DNA of 64,000 nucleotides from G963666935 sp963666935. Its GTDB lineage: Bacteria > Bacillota > Clostridia > Christensenellales > CAG-138. This document shows positions 6,535 to 15,346 of the stretch, piece by piece. Under the pieces are notes generated by a model. It saw nothing but the letters and a program-made list of their open reading frames with translations, was not told the origin of the DNA and ran no database searches. Position 1 is the stretch's first letter. Every line of letters begins with the position of its first letter. The position numbers were made by a program, and so were the translations under genes. The DNA is taken from contig OY762936.1 in assembly GCA_963666935.1 (NCBI GenBank), forward strand, positions 434,001 to 498,000, given 5' to 3'.

Positions 6535-7087
6535 AACTGTGAAACTGCTGTTCATTATCCGAGGTCTGTACCCAAGAGATAAGGCGTTTGACAAGACGAA
6601 GGACGACTTGGCAAAAATAGCGGAGGTTTGGAAGGTGATGTTATCCGACGTACCATTTGATCTGGCCCAGGCAGCGGTTCTGGCAATCGCTTCTACGTCA
6701 CAGTTCGCGCCCGGCATCTCAGATATACGGATATGGTACATGAATTTCCGCGGTGAAAAAACGATGGATGCAGACGAGGCCTGGGGCCTGGTGCAAAGGG
6801 CAATCAAGCAGCACGGATACAGCCAGGCCGACAAAGCGCAGGAGTCAATGCCGATTAATGTATGGCGAATGGTTGAAAGGATGGGATGGCGCAATCTCTG
6901 CATGAGCGAGGAACCGGGCGTTGAGCGCGGACAATTCATGAAAATGTGGGGTATTTACCAGAAAAGGGCAGATGAGATGTCCATGTTACCGCCTGCTGTT
7001 CGTCAGATCATAAAAGAAGTGAGCCAGCAAAGAGAACCGGGGGCGCTAGGAATGAGTGGAGATGAAATGTCGGTTATAACGGCATAA
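6521..7087 (+). CDS. Replicative helicase loader/inhibitor (G39P-like)
   Basis: The ATG at 6521 sits behind GGAGGAACC and overlaps the replication gene by 14 bp; 188 residues. The N-terminal part (MNLNETVKLLFIIRGLYP through FAPGISDIR) resembles the loader/inhibitor domain of SPP1 G39P, which binds the DnaB-type helicase and delivers it to the initiator. The C-terminal half has no obvious domain. No phage helicase gene is seen, so it probably recruits the host helicase. Confidence 0.7.
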   Translation: MNLNETVKLLFIIRGLYPRDKAFDKTKDDLAKIAEVWKVMLSDVPFDLAQAAVLAIASTSQFAPGISDIRIWYMNFRGEKTMDADEAWGLVQRAIKQHGYSQADKAQESMPINVWRMVERMGWRNLCMSEEPGVERGQFMKMWGIYQKRADEMSMLPPAVRQIIKEVSQQREPGALGMSGDEMSVITA

Positions 7088-7097
7088 ATATATCATG

Positions 7098-7235
7098 ATG
7101 TCGAATGTTTCAGACGTATACGCTATGCCAATATGCACTTACATTGCTGCATCAAATGATAAAGCGATACTACGTCAATATGCCGACTATCCCGATTTCG
7201 GATTGGAACAGAACAAACAAAACTTTTTAGGATAA
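7098..7235 (+). pseudogene. Possible remnant of an MPICTYIA-type protein
   Basis: A 45-codon frame contains MPICTYIAASNDKAILRQYA, the start motif of a hypothetical protein found in clostridial phages, but it ends soon after and has no ribosome site. The region 7088-7365 otherwise holds only short open frames and appears decayed or non-coding. Confidence 0.35.
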
Positions 7236-7365
7236 TGTATCCCCTCCAAATACTAATGTGGGTTGATGTAATAGAGGAAGTGATACCGCTCTGTCCCATG
7301 GTGAGGTTGGCACGGATTGGGGGAGAGAAGAATGTCACCTAGGGAACAGAAGAAAGGAGACGTCA

Positions 7366-7785
7366 ATGACAATGGAACAGCTTGACCATCTGCGTACTAT
7401 GCGGATAGAGATATGCCGGTATGACGAGTTAGTCGAACGTCTCCGCAGTAGGGCGGAGCGATTGACAAGCATATTGACGGGGATGCCAACAGGCACACGT
7501 GATTATGATGAACTGGCCGAAATAATTGCCCAGATCGTAGATAATGAACAGTATGCAGCACAAAAAGTGATAGAGTTTATGAAGGCACGTAAGGAAGTTG
7601 AGGACTGGCTGGGTAAGCTGCCGGAGCAGCAAGGCATGGCAATGCGATTGTACTATACTGATGGAGTAGAAACGTGGCAGAAAGTAGCGGAGCGGTTGTC
7701 GTATTCATACAGACATATGAGGCGCATAAAAGATGCCGCATCAAAAAAATTAGAAGATGTCCCCCAATGTCCTATAAAACCATGA
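7366..7785 (+). CDS. DUF1492-type late transcription regulator
   Basis: A GGAGAC ribosome site precedes the ATG at 7366; 139 residues. The N-terminal half is helical and coiled. The C-terminal part (RLYYTDGVETWQKVAERLSY then SYRHMRRIKDAASKKL) is a sigma-70 region 4-like helix-turn-helix. Proteins of this kind (DUF1492, ArpU-like) lie at the end of the early region, just before the terminase genes, and control late genes. The same place here supports that role. Confidence 0.8.
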   Translation: MTMEQLDHLRTMRIEICRYDELVERLRSRAERLTSILTGMPTGTRDYDELAEIIAQIVDNEQYAAQKVIEFMKARKEVEDWLGKLPEQQGMAMRLYYTDGVETWQKVAERLSYSYRHMRRIKDAASKKLEDVPQCPIKP

Positions 7786-7812
7786 TAAAATAATATTGTG
7801 AAAGAATAAAAA

Positions 7813-7837
7813 GTCGCTCCGACGAGGGCGGCTTTTG
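7813..7837 (+). terminator. Intrinsic terminator after the early operon
   Basis: GTCGCTCC and GGGCGGC pair (with G-T wobbles) around a CGACGA loop, followed by TTTT. It lies 28 bp after the late regulator stop. The 7838-7976 stretch is probably the late promoter region, but I see no strong consensus. Confidence 0.65.
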
Positions 7838-7976
7838 CATTTGCCCGGGATACCTATTCAAGTGAAATCAAGGAATAGATAGCTACTTATAAAGTCATAA
7901 GGTAAATGTACAGGACACTAATACTCTGTGCCTATGACATACGTGTACTATATTTTAGGTGAGGTGATGGAGGAGG

Positions 7977-8120
7977 ATGAACACTGCAATTAAACGGCAG
8001 GCGGGGCCGGCGGTGATAAGGTGGATTAAAACACCGAAGAACTGTCATGAATGCGAATATCGTGATAAAAAGAAAAACCGATGTAAACTTAAGGAATGCA
8101 AATATAAGGCCTATTTGTAA
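7977..8120 (+). CDS. Cys-rich small phage protein
   Basis: A GGAGGAGG ribosome site abuts the ATG; 47 residues. NCHECEYRDKKKNRCKLKEC is a Cys-rich cluster that likely binds one zinc. It is the first gene of the packaging module. No named family. After it, 8121-8265 has broken frames with more Cys pairs (CCACLKC, CKDCKN), perhaps a decayed relative. Confidence 0.55.
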   Translation: MNTAIKRQAGPAVIRWIKTPKNCHECEYRDKKKNRCKLKECKYKAYL

Positions 8121-8265
8121 TGAAACATGAGTGGGTATATTGTTGCGCTTGCTTAAAGTGCGGGTTTTGAGCACTTTGTGCGAAACTATAAGGCGTCCCG
8201 GTAATCAGCACAGTTGCAAAGATTGCAAAAATGGCATCATTATATTTTTTTATCTCCTTAATGAT

Positions 8266-8297
8266 TGGGGCCCGCGCATTCATTCGCACGGGCCCCA
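8266..8297. promoter_or_regulatory. Strong 9-bp hairpin before the small terminase gene
   Basis: TGGGGCCCG and CGGGCCCCA form a perfect stem around a 14-base loop. There is no T-run after it, so it is not a classic terminator. It lies 31 bp ahead of the small terminase gene, where packaging sites or RNA-processing hairpins are often found. Confidence 0.5.
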
Positions 8298-8327
8298 AAT
8301 TAATTCATCAAGAAAGGCAGGGATGGT

Positions 8328-8726
8328 ATGCACAAAGGAATTGAAAATCTTAGACCATTTCACCAACTGCCAGAAGAGGAACAGAAGGCAATAAGTTCAA
8401 AAGGCGGGAGGGCATCCGGAGAGTCACGAAGAAAAAAACGCACGATGCGGGAACAAATGGAAATATTACTATCACTACCGGTAAAAAACCGGGAGATGCT
8501 TGAAAATATCGTTATGGTTGGTGCAGAGGAAGAGGAGGCTGATAATTTATTGGCGCTGTCATGCGTGCTGTATAAGAAAGCATTGGAAGGGAATCTTACT
8601 GCGATCGACACCATTCGGGAGTTGATTGGTGAAGGCCCCAAAGCATCACCGATCAATATCAACAATGAGCAATGGGGATTCGCTCCGCTGCCGGGTGGCG
8701 TAAAAAAGGATGATATCATGGGGTAA
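8328..8726 (+). CDS. terS: Terminase small subunit-like protein
   Basis: A 132-residue protein that starts with a Pro-Phe-His-Gln region, then SSKGGRASGESRRKKRTM, the basic KGG-type motif of clostridial phage small terminases, and a helical C-terminus. It recognises phage DNA for packaging with the large subunit encoded directly downstream. The assignment rests on motif and gene order. Confidence 0.75.
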   Translation: MHKGIENLRPFHQLPEEEQKAISSKGGRASGESRRKKRTMREQMEILLSLPVKNREMLENIVMVGAEEEEADNLLALSCVLYKKALEGNLTAIDTIRELIGEGPKASPININNEQWGFAPLPGGVKKDDIMG

Positions 8727-8758
8727 AATATTACGGATATACACCTAATCCCAAACAA

Positions 8759-10057
8759 ATGCAATTCTTCCTTGCCCGTGCTAGGCATATAGGCTACGGA
8801 GGGGCACGTGGCGGCGGAAAAAGTTGGGCTATGCGAACAAAATTTGTAATGCTGGCGCAAAAGTATAACGGCCTTAATTTGCTGTTGTTGCGCAGGACTC
8901 TACCAGAGCTTCGCGAGAATCACATGATTCCCATGCAAAAGCTCTTGGCGGGCATTGTAAATTACAACGCGACGGAACGAGTGTTTACATTTCCCAATGG
9001 GAGCCGCATCAAATTAGGATACTGCGCGGCGGAGGGAGATGTGTATCAATACCAGGGCCAAGAATATGACGTGATTGGCCTAGAGGAAGCGACTCACTTC
9101 ACTGAAACGCAAATGATATTTCTTACCACCTGCAACCGTACCACGCGATCAGACTTCACGCCACGGATGTACTACACGATGAATCCGGGCGGAGTCGGTC
9201 ATGCGTGGGTTAAGAGAATATTCATTGATAGACAGTATAAAAGAACAGAGAATCCAAATGATTATGTATTTATCCCGGCCCGGATATATGACAACCCTGT
9301 ATTGCTTAACAATGACCCCGGCTATTTGCAGACGTTAAAAAACCTGCCGGACGATTTGCGACGCGCTCATTTGGATGGCGATTGGGATTTACATGTTGGG
9401 CAGTATTTTACAGAGTTTCGCCGAGCAATCCATGTATGCGAGCCCTTTCCAATTAAAGATTACTGGCAATGTTACAGGGCGTTTGACTACGGATTGGATA
9501 TGCTGGCGTGCCTATGGGCCGCATTTGACGAGCTTGGGAACTGCTATATCTATAAGGAACTGTGTGAGCCGAATCTTGTCATAAGCGAAGCCGCAAGAAG
9601 GATGCGGAACAACACCTTGAATAAAGAGCCTATTGTCTGCACGTTTGCCCCGGCGGATATGTGGTCACGCAATCGTGACAGCGGTAAGTCGCAGGCTGAC
9701 TTGTATGCGGATTATGGTTTGCCGCTGGTTCAGGTACGCAATGGTCGGGTGGATGGATGGTTAAACCTCAAGGAATGGTTTAAGAACGTCCAGAATGGCG
9801 CAGGACAATCGGAACCACGCCTACATATATTTTCCAACTGCACTGAATTAATCAGGTGCATACCTTTATTGCAACATGACGAAAAGAACCCCAGTGACTG
9901 CGCCACTGAGCCGCACGACATAACCCACGCGCCGGATGCCTTAAGGTACCTAATGGACGGTAGGCCACAGCCAGCCGATATACAGCGAGCACCCGCTTAT
10001 GACAAACCGGAAGATTACGAGGATCAGGTGGAGGATTTTATGACTTATGGGAGTTAA
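8759..10057 (+). CDS. terL: Terminase large subunit
   Basis: An ATPase-nuclease of 432 residues. YGGARGGGKSW (12-22) is the Walker A loop, YDVIGLEEATHF the Walker B segment, and RAFDYGLDM, CTFAPADMW and DALRYLM are nuclease-domain segments. The frame is open for about 13 more codons upstream (YYGYTPNPKQ precedes the ATG), and family members keep that segment. No start codon lies there, so the true N-terminus may use a rare start or a small frame change has cut it off. It packages DNA into the procapsid through the portal. Confidence 0.9.
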   Translation: MQFFLARARHIGYGGARGGGKSWAMRTKFVMLAQKYNGLNLLLLRRTLPELRENHMIPMQKLLAGIVNYNATERVFTFPNGSRIKLGYCAAEGDVYQYQGQEYDVIGLEEATHFTETQMIFLTTCNRTTRSDFTPRMYYTMNPGGVGHAWVKRIFIDRQYKRTENPNDYVFIPARIYDNPVLLNNDPGYLQTLKNLPDDLRRAHLDGDWDLHVGQYFTEFRRAIHVCEPFPIKDYWQCYRAFDYGLDMLACLWAAFDELGNCYIYKELCEPNLVISEAARRMRNNTLNKEPIVCTFAPADMWSRNRDSGKSQADLYADYGLPLVQVRNGRVDGWLNLKEWFKNVQNGAGQSEPRLHIFSNCTELIRCIPLLQHDEKNPSDCATEPHDITHAPDALRYLMDGRPQPADIQRAPAYDKPEDYEDQVEDFMTYGS

Positions 10058-10712
10058 GTTGGACATACACATCTATGCCGTTAAGGAGCGCAAAGGAAAT
10101 GTTGACAGACTCGTGGAAAAGATGGGCAAGAAGAATGTGACAATACATTGGGATACATTGGAAAAGCCAACGCCATATGAAAGGTATTATGAAAACTGCC
10201 GGTCTGCATGGCTTAGCAAGCGCACGCGAGGATTGACCCACCGGGTCGTATTGGCGGATGATGCCGACGTATGCAAGGATTTCATCCAAATTGCTACGCA
10301 ATGCGCAAAGGCATTCCCGAACAACATATTCTCTTTTTGTTCGCAGCATGTTTGTTATGAAGATAAACCATATCAGATCATGTGTTCCAAAATTCCCATG
10401 GGCGTTGCCATGATGATTCCAATCAAATATGTTGACGAAATATTTGGTAACTGGGTGGTTCGCCCCAATGATGCGCTCGACAGTCATAAGTGGGGGCTTA
10501 ACACAGACGAGACGGTGGTGGAGCGGTTTTGCCATAAACATTGGGGTGAAATACACCTGATGACCACGCACCCCAATATTTCCGCGCATCTAGATATAGG
10601 TGGCCAATCCGTCCTCGATCCGGCGCGTGGGAACCGATATTCGTCTGTATCATTTGAGGATGATGTGGCGCTAGAACGATATAAACAAATGGAGGTGGGA
10701 GTAACAATATGA
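10047..10712 (+). CDS. Glycosyltransferase-like phage protein
   Basis: A 221-residue protein overlapping the end of terL. It looks like a GT-A fold: a beta-strand start (LDIHIYAVKERKGN), an aspartate-rich DDADV typical of a DxD metal site at about residues 71-75, and a conserved PMGVAMMIPIKYVDEIFG segment. It lies between terminase and portal, so it is a phage gene. It might glycosylate capsid proteins or host wall polymers. Family placement is tentative. Confidence 0.55.
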   Translation: MGVKLDIHIYAVKERKGNVDRLVEKMGKKNVTIHWDTLEKPTPYERYYENCRSAWLSKRTRGLTHRVVLADDADVCKDFIQIATQCAKAFPNNIFSFCSQHVCYEDKPYQIMCSKIPMGVAMMIPIKYVDEIFGNWVVRPNDALDSHKWGLNTDETVVERFCHKHWGEIHLMTTHPNISAHLDIGGQSVLDPARGNRYSSVSFEDDVALERYKQMEVGVTI

Positions 10713-10918
10713 TCGAATATGCATTGAGTGCCCTGATTGGTGCCTTTTTATTTGCCATAGGCTACTGGTTCGGGAAAAAAGAGATTGGACAGAAACCCCT
10801 GGAACAGAAAGCCATGATTGCTGATGACAGTGATCACATAACGGAAAAATATTGTGACATAAACCAACAGTTGCTTAACATGATGAACTATACGGGGAGG
10901 ACGAGAAATGAAGATTGA
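10709..10918 (+). CDS. Small N-terminally anchored membrane protein
   Basis: The ATGA start overlaps the previous stop; 69 residues. Residues 3-20 form one transmembrane helix (ALIGAFLFAIGYWFG) and the rest is charged and soluble. It lies inside the packaging operon and overlaps the portal gene. Function unknown. Confidence 0.65.
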   Translation: MIEYALSALIGAFLFAIGYWFGKKEIGQKPLEQKAMIADDSDHITEKYCDINQQLLNMMNYTGRTRNED

Positions 10919-12626
10919 AACCGAACCGAGCAGGGTATGGCAGGAATACCAGAAGGGCCGAGACTATAAGGAATATATCGAATTGTATTCCAACGTCCGT
11001 ACGAATGAGAACTTCTATAACGGCAATCAATGGGAAGGGCTGAACGCGCCCGATCTTCCAAAGCCTACGTTAAATTTTCTCAAGCGAGTCGTGAACTTTA
11101 TCAATGCATCAATCATGTCGGATGATATTGCTGTTGGGTTCTCCCCACACAGCAGGGAAGACAAAGATGCAATTTTTGCCAAAGCCTTATCGCGACAGAT
11201 CAACAAGGTGATTGAAAACACTAAGTTAAAATCTAAATTGAGGTATGCACTACGGGATGCTTTGGTAGATGGTGATGCTTGCATTTATGGTCGATTTGAC
11301 CCAAAGATCGAGACGGGACAAGATATCAAGGGGGATATTGTATATGAGTTGATAGATAACATCAACATATACTTTGGGAATCCGTATACGAACGAAGTGG
11401 AGAAGCAGCCATATATCATCATTGCGCAGCGCAAACCCATAAATGAGATAAAAGAAGAGGCGAAAACAAACGGCGTTAAAAAGGATGCGCTTTGCGAAAT
11501 AACCTCCGATGATGATGAGAAGCAAGGCGAAGAAGGAAACAATCATGCGCTTGCGACAAAGTTAATAAAACTGTGGAGAGATGAAAAAACCGATACAATC
11601 CACTGCACGGAATGTACTGAGAAAGTTGTAATTCGGGAACCGTTTGATACAGAATACAAGCTGTATCCTTTGGCTTGGATGAATTGGGATAAGGTAAAGA
11701 GCAGCTATCATGGCCAGGCGATTTTAACCGGATTAATCCCGAATCAGATACAAGTGAATAGATTGTTTGCCATGACAATCCGGTCTGTAGAAATGAACGC
11801 ATTTCCCAAAATTGTCTATGATCCAAACAAGATCAAGCAATGGACAAACAAGGCTGGCGAAGCAATCAAGGCCATGGGAGGGGTCGGAGGCGTATCTGAC
11901 GCCTTTTCCGCGATTCGTGGAGCGGATGTATCCAACCAGGTAATGCAGGTTATAGAATCCATTGTTGCCATGACGCGGGATTACATGGGCGCATCCGACG
12001 CTGCTTTGGGTAATGTGAGGCCTGATAATACATCGGCTATCATTGCGGTTCAGCAGGCGGCTGCAGTTCCACTGGAGCTTAACAAACGAGATTTTTACCA
12101 GTTTGTAGAGGATGCTGTCAGGTTTACGCTGGATATTATGAGGGCGAATTACGGTGTTCGCATCATTCCTTTTGATGAAGAAATCGTAGATGAAAACGGT
12201 AATCCGATTGTAGAGATCCCCGTGGATTTCGGAGGATTTGATACGGTTAACTATGACATCAACGTTGACGTAGGGGCTGCATCGTACTGGTCCGAGCTTA
12301 CCCAAATGCAGACCATGGATAATCTGTTTAAGGCTGGCGTCATCAAGGATGCGGTGGCCTATTTGGAGAGCATTCCTGCAAAGTATCTGCGAAACAAGGA
12401 TAAGCTGATTGAGAACCTTAAGCAACAGCAAAAAGCAGCACAAGAACAGGCTCAACAAATGAAGATGCAGGGCACGCAGGCAGGGAACCAAGTGGTAATA
12501 CAGGAAAGAGAAGCAGGGGCAGCGCAGAACCCAGATATGCAGGCGACTTTACAGGCCGCGGCAAACGATCCAAGAATACAGCAACTGATAAATCAAATGA
12601 TAGGAGGCACAAATAATGGCATATAG
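10908..12626 (+). CDS. Portal protein
   Basis: A 572-residue protein with the portal pattern: NFYNGNQWEGLNAPDLPKPT near the N-terminus, followed by LNFLKRVVNFINASIM, and a Gln-rich C-terminal coil (about 500-545). It forms the dodecameric DNA gate at one capsid vertex. Position after terminase and before scaffold and capsid fits. The length and Gln-rich tail suit a short-tailed (podovirus-like) phage. Confidence 0.88.
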   Translation: MKIETEPSRVWQEYQKGRDYKEYIELYSNVRTNENFYNGNQWEGLNAPDLPKPTLNFLKRVVNFINASIMSDDIAVGFSPHSREDKDAIFAKALSRQINKVIENTKLKSKLRYALRDALVDGDACIYGRFDPKIETGQDIKGDIVYELIDNINIYFGNPYTNEVEKQPYIIIAQRKPINEIKEEAKTNGVKKDALCEITSDDDEKQGEEGNNHALATKLIKLWRDEKTDTIHCTECTEKVVIREPFDTEYKLYPLAWMNWDKVKSSYHGQAILTGLIPNQIQVNRLFAMTIRSVEMNAFPKIVYDPNKIKQWTNKAGEAIKAMGGVGGVSDAFSAIRGADVSNQVMQVIESIVAMTRDYMGASDAALGNVRPDNTSAIIAVQQAAAVPLELNKRDFYQFVEDAVRFTLDIMRANYGVRIIPFDEEIVDENGNPIVEIPVDFGGFDTVNYDINVDVGAASYWSELTQMQTMDNLFKAGVIKDAVAYLESIPAKYLRNKDKLIENLKQQQKAAQEQAQQMKMQGTQAGNQVVIQEREAGAAQNPDMQATLQAAANDPRIQQLINQMIGGTNNGI

Positions 12627-12822
12627 GCTTATAGATCAGTCCCCAAGCGGGACACAGAACGATGGTGACGGGCAAGTGTTGTTTGAAAATCGCTATATGT
12701 GCGATTCCGCAACGGATATTGCGTCTCTTCCCACCAGCGGCATTGCAGATGGTAGCGTGGCAATGATTCCGTCTACGGGTGATTTGTACATCCTGTATGA
12801 CGAGGAGTGGGTGCTCATATGA
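12616..12822 (+). CDS. Small phage structural protein
   Basis: A 68-residue protein behind GGAGGCAC, overlapping the portal end by 11 bp. It contains ASLPTSGIADGSVAMIPSTG, a beta-rich pattern like head-fibre or decoration modules. Its stop overlaps the next start. Role inferred from position. Confidence 0.6.
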   Translation: MAYRLIDQSPSGTQNDGDGQVLFENRYMCDSATDIASLPTSGIADGSVAMIPSTGDLYILYDEEWVLI

Positions 12823-13286
12823 AAAGCAACATTTTTGATACGGCTATGATGGCCGCTTTTTTACGCCCGAAATGGCGGCTATTGGAAACTGTCACACTGG
12901 CAGAGGCGGCGGCAAGTATTGAAAAGGTATATACAACAGGGTATAAGGGCTTTTTGATACTCGCAAGCGTCGCCGTGGGGCCTGCGGAAGAATATATTGA
13001 TTTTACCATTATGAGTGGAGAAGCTACAATAAAAGCTACGACTATCGACGGCTTGATTAATACATCAGCTCAGTATGCGGGATTTAGCTGTAATCTAGAA
13101 AATGGGTTGTGGCAATATAGCAAGACTTCTCCTCACTCTAGCGATTCATCTGCCACTTTTTACACGAACTTGAACATCGTACCAATCAGCGAAGCTGACT
13201 ATCCAACAGCAGATACTGTCTTGATTGAGGCTGGATCTGGCACGATCCCCGCAGAATCGGTATTTAAAATCTACGGACTTAAATAA
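12819..13286 (+). CDS. Phage structural protein, unknown
   Basis: ATGA overlap with the previous gene; 155 residues. The sequence is beta-rich without a recognised domain. Together with the small gene before it, it lies between portal and scaffold and may be a capsid decoration or fibre protein. A terminator follows directly. Confidence 0.65.
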   Translation: MKSNIFDTAMMAAFLRPKWRLLETVTLAEAAASIEKVYTTGYKGFLILASVAVGPAEEYIDFTIMSGEATIKATTIDGLINTSAQYAGFSCNLENGLWQYSKTSPHSSDSSATFYTNLNIVPISEADYPTADTVLIEAGSGTIPAESVFKIYGLK

Positions 13287-13287
13287 G

Positions 13288-13306
13288 ACGGCCAAGGGCC
13301 GTTTTT
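13288..13306 (+). terminator. Intrinsic terminator between portal and scaffold genes
   Basis: ACGGCC and GGCCGT form a six-pair stem around AAG, followed by TTTT. It starts right after the stop of the 155-residue gene. It probably lowers readthrough so that capsid genes are set separately. Confidence 0.7.
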
Positions 13307-13343
13307 ATATTGCCCAACCATAGGCAAAAAAGGAGAAATACAA

Positions 13344-14195
13344 ATGGAAGAGTATACCAACGAATCCATAAACGAAGACGCTGGTAAGTTTGAGAATCCT
13401 GCACCGGGAACCGTTGATGCAGAGGAATTGAATGACGAGCGAGAGGACAATTTGGGCATGGAGATGGCGGAAGCAGAGCCGGAGGAAGAGGAAGAAGAAT
13501 CTTTTGGAGAAGGAGAAGAAGAGGAACATCCTCTGACCTTGCGTATAAAATACAATGGCGAGGAAAAGGATCTCACCCTACAGGAAGCCACCATACTTGC
13601 GCAAAAAGGAATGAACTATGATAAAGTTTTAGCCGAACGCGACAAACTGCGTGACAGCGACGAACTAAGGGAACTTGATTACTGGGCATCCCAAAGCGGC
13701 ATGACGCGGGAGACGTATCTACAGTTTTTGAAGCAAGCGAGAGGGCAACAGATTTTTCTTGATGAGATGGCTGAAATTAGGGCGCAGTATCCAAACCTAG
13801 ATGATACGGTCGCGAAAGAATTTGCCCAAACTCGCGCGCAGATTAAGGCTGCCGAAGCAAAAGCGACTGAAACTAAGCGTGAGCAGGAGCGTCGGGAGAA
13901 GGATGTTGAGCCATGGCTGGAATTTTTGAAGGTATTTCCGGAATACGCAAAGCGTGATGGTGAAATACACAAAGATGTTCCATCCGAGATATTTGCCGAT
14001 GTAGAGAACGGAATGCGTCCAGTAGAAGCTATGCTTAAATACCAAAACAAAAATCAAAAATTGCAACTGGAAGAGCGTGATAATAAGATTATTGCGCTTG
14101 AAAAAAACAATAAGAACAAGGCAAAAGCCCTTACAAGTGCTTCCGGCGTTACGGACGTAGCGAAGGATCCTTTTTTGGAGGGCCTATTTTGTTAG
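13344..14195 (+). CDS. Capsid scaffolding protein
   Basis: A 283-residue, very acidic N-terminus (a long Glu run around residues 47-62) is followed by a helical, charged middle and C-terminus. It precedes the major capsid gene by 14 bp. Size, composition and location are those of phage scaffold proteins, which guide capsid assembly and then leave. It has no protease motif. Confidence 0.85.
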   Translation: MEEYTNESINEDAGKFENPAPGTVDAEELNDEREDNLGMEMAEAEPEEEEEESFGEGEEEEHPLTLRIKYNGEEKDLTLQEATILAQKGMNYDKVLAERDKLRDSDELRELDYWASQSGMTRETYLQFLKQARGQQIFLDEMAEIRAQYPNLDDTVAKEFAQTRAQIKAAEAKATETKREQERREKDVEPWLEFLKVFPEYAKRDGEIHKDVPSEIFADVENGMRPVEAMLKYQNKNQKLQLEERDNKIIALEKNNKNKAKALTSASGVTDVAKDPFLEGLFC

Positions 14196-14209
14196 AAAGG
14201 ATTTAAATT

Positions 14210-15289
14210 ATGGCAATTAACCTTAACGAAAAATATGCTGATAAGCTTGCACAGGCGTTTACGAGTGAATCGCTGCTTGCCGGGAAAACCAATAACAAAT
14301 GGGAGTTTAGCGGGTTTAAGACCCTGCACATTCTTTCCATCATTACCCAGAATCTGAACGATTATGATAGAACTGCGTCTTCCAATCGATATGGGACACC
14401 TGTTGAATTGCAGGATCAGATGCAGGAGGTGCAGTGCACCAACGATAAGAGCTTTGCAATTGTCATTGATAAGGGCAATAACAATGAGCAGCAGATGGTG
14501 AAGAAAGCAGGCGAAGTCATGAAACAGCAGATCCGGGAACAGGTAGTCCCCGTGGTCGATAAGCACGCGCTCCAGCAGTGGGCAAGGAGCGCCGGGCAGA
14601 CTGTTACTGCCGCTTCTGCACCTTCTGCCGACACGATCATTGCACAGCTCGTAAGCATCGAGACCGCCATGGATGATCAGTTTGTTCCCCCCACCGATCG
14701 ATATGTGGCAATGCCTAACAGCAATATCGGCTATCTCCGGCAGAGTTTGACCAATTGTGATACTGTGACCGATAAGCTTTTGCTTAAGAGCGTAGCCGGG
14801 CAGTTTGGCACACTTAAAATTGTGGGGGTACCTTTCAGTTGGATGCCGACTGATGTCTATATGATTGCATGGCAGAAATCCGCAGCGATTTTGGCGCAGA
14901 AACTTAGAGACAACAACCTGCATATGGATCCTCCGGGTATCAGTGGTTCACTGCTGGAAGGCCGATATATCTACGATGGCTTTGTGGTAGGCGCGCAGTG
15001 TGATGCGGTGGTGGTATTGACTGCCCCGACTTATAAGACTGCAACCCCGACCGCAACCAAGGGCAGCACCACGACCTCTCTTGCGTCCACCACCAACAGC
15101 GGCACCGTAACCATCAGGTACACTTTGGACGGTTCGGATCCTCGATTCAGCGAGAGTGCGAGTACATACTCCGCTGCCTTCACCAATCCCACCGCCGGAA
15201 CGATTATTAAGGCCGTGGCGTATTACAACGATAGCGCTGCGTCTCACTACTACTACAACAGCGACGTGCTTGCGCATACTTGCGTTTAA
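14210..15289 (+). CDS. Major capsid protein with C-terminal Ig-like extension
   Basis: A 359-residue protein. The first 275 residues match clostridial and lactobacillar phage capsid proteins (SNRYGTPVELQDQMQEV, then FAIVIDKGNNNEQQ, HALQQWARSAG). The last 75 residues form a separate Thr/Ser-rich beta domain with TVTIRYTLDGSDPRFSESAS, the pattern of chitobiase C-terminal (CHB_HEX_C) Ig-like folds. Such a domain would stick out of the capsid surface and may bind glycans. A terminator follows. Confidence 0.88.
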   Translation: MAINLNEKYADKLAQAFTSESLLAGKTNNKWEFSGFKTLHILSIITQNLNDYDRTASSNRYGTPVELQDQMQEVQCTNDKSFAIVIDKGNNNEQQMVKKAGEVMKQQIREQVVPVVDKHALQQWARSAGQTVTAASAPSADTIIAQLVSIETAMDDQFVPPTDRYVAMPNSNIGYLRQSLTNCDTVTDKLLLKSVAGQFGTLKIVGVPFSWMPTDVYMIAWQKSAAILAQKLRDNNLHMDPPGISGSLLEGRYIYDGFVVGAQCDAVVVLTAPTYKTATPTATKGSTTTSLASTTNSGTVTIRYTLDGSDPRFSESASTYSAAFTNPTAGTIIKAVAYYNDSAASHYYYNSDVLAHTCV

Positions 15290-15302
15290 GCAACATTGGA
15301 CG

Positions 15303-15334
15303 GAAGGGGGCTTAATGCCCCCTTCGTCATTTTA
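15303..15334 (+). terminator. Terminator after the capsid gene
   Basis: GAAGGGGGC and GCCCCCTTC make a nine-pair stem around TTAAT, followed by GTCATTTT. It separates the capsid gene from the connector genes and may lower their expression relative to capsid. Confidence 0.75.
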
Positions 15335-15346
15335 TAGGAGGGACAC

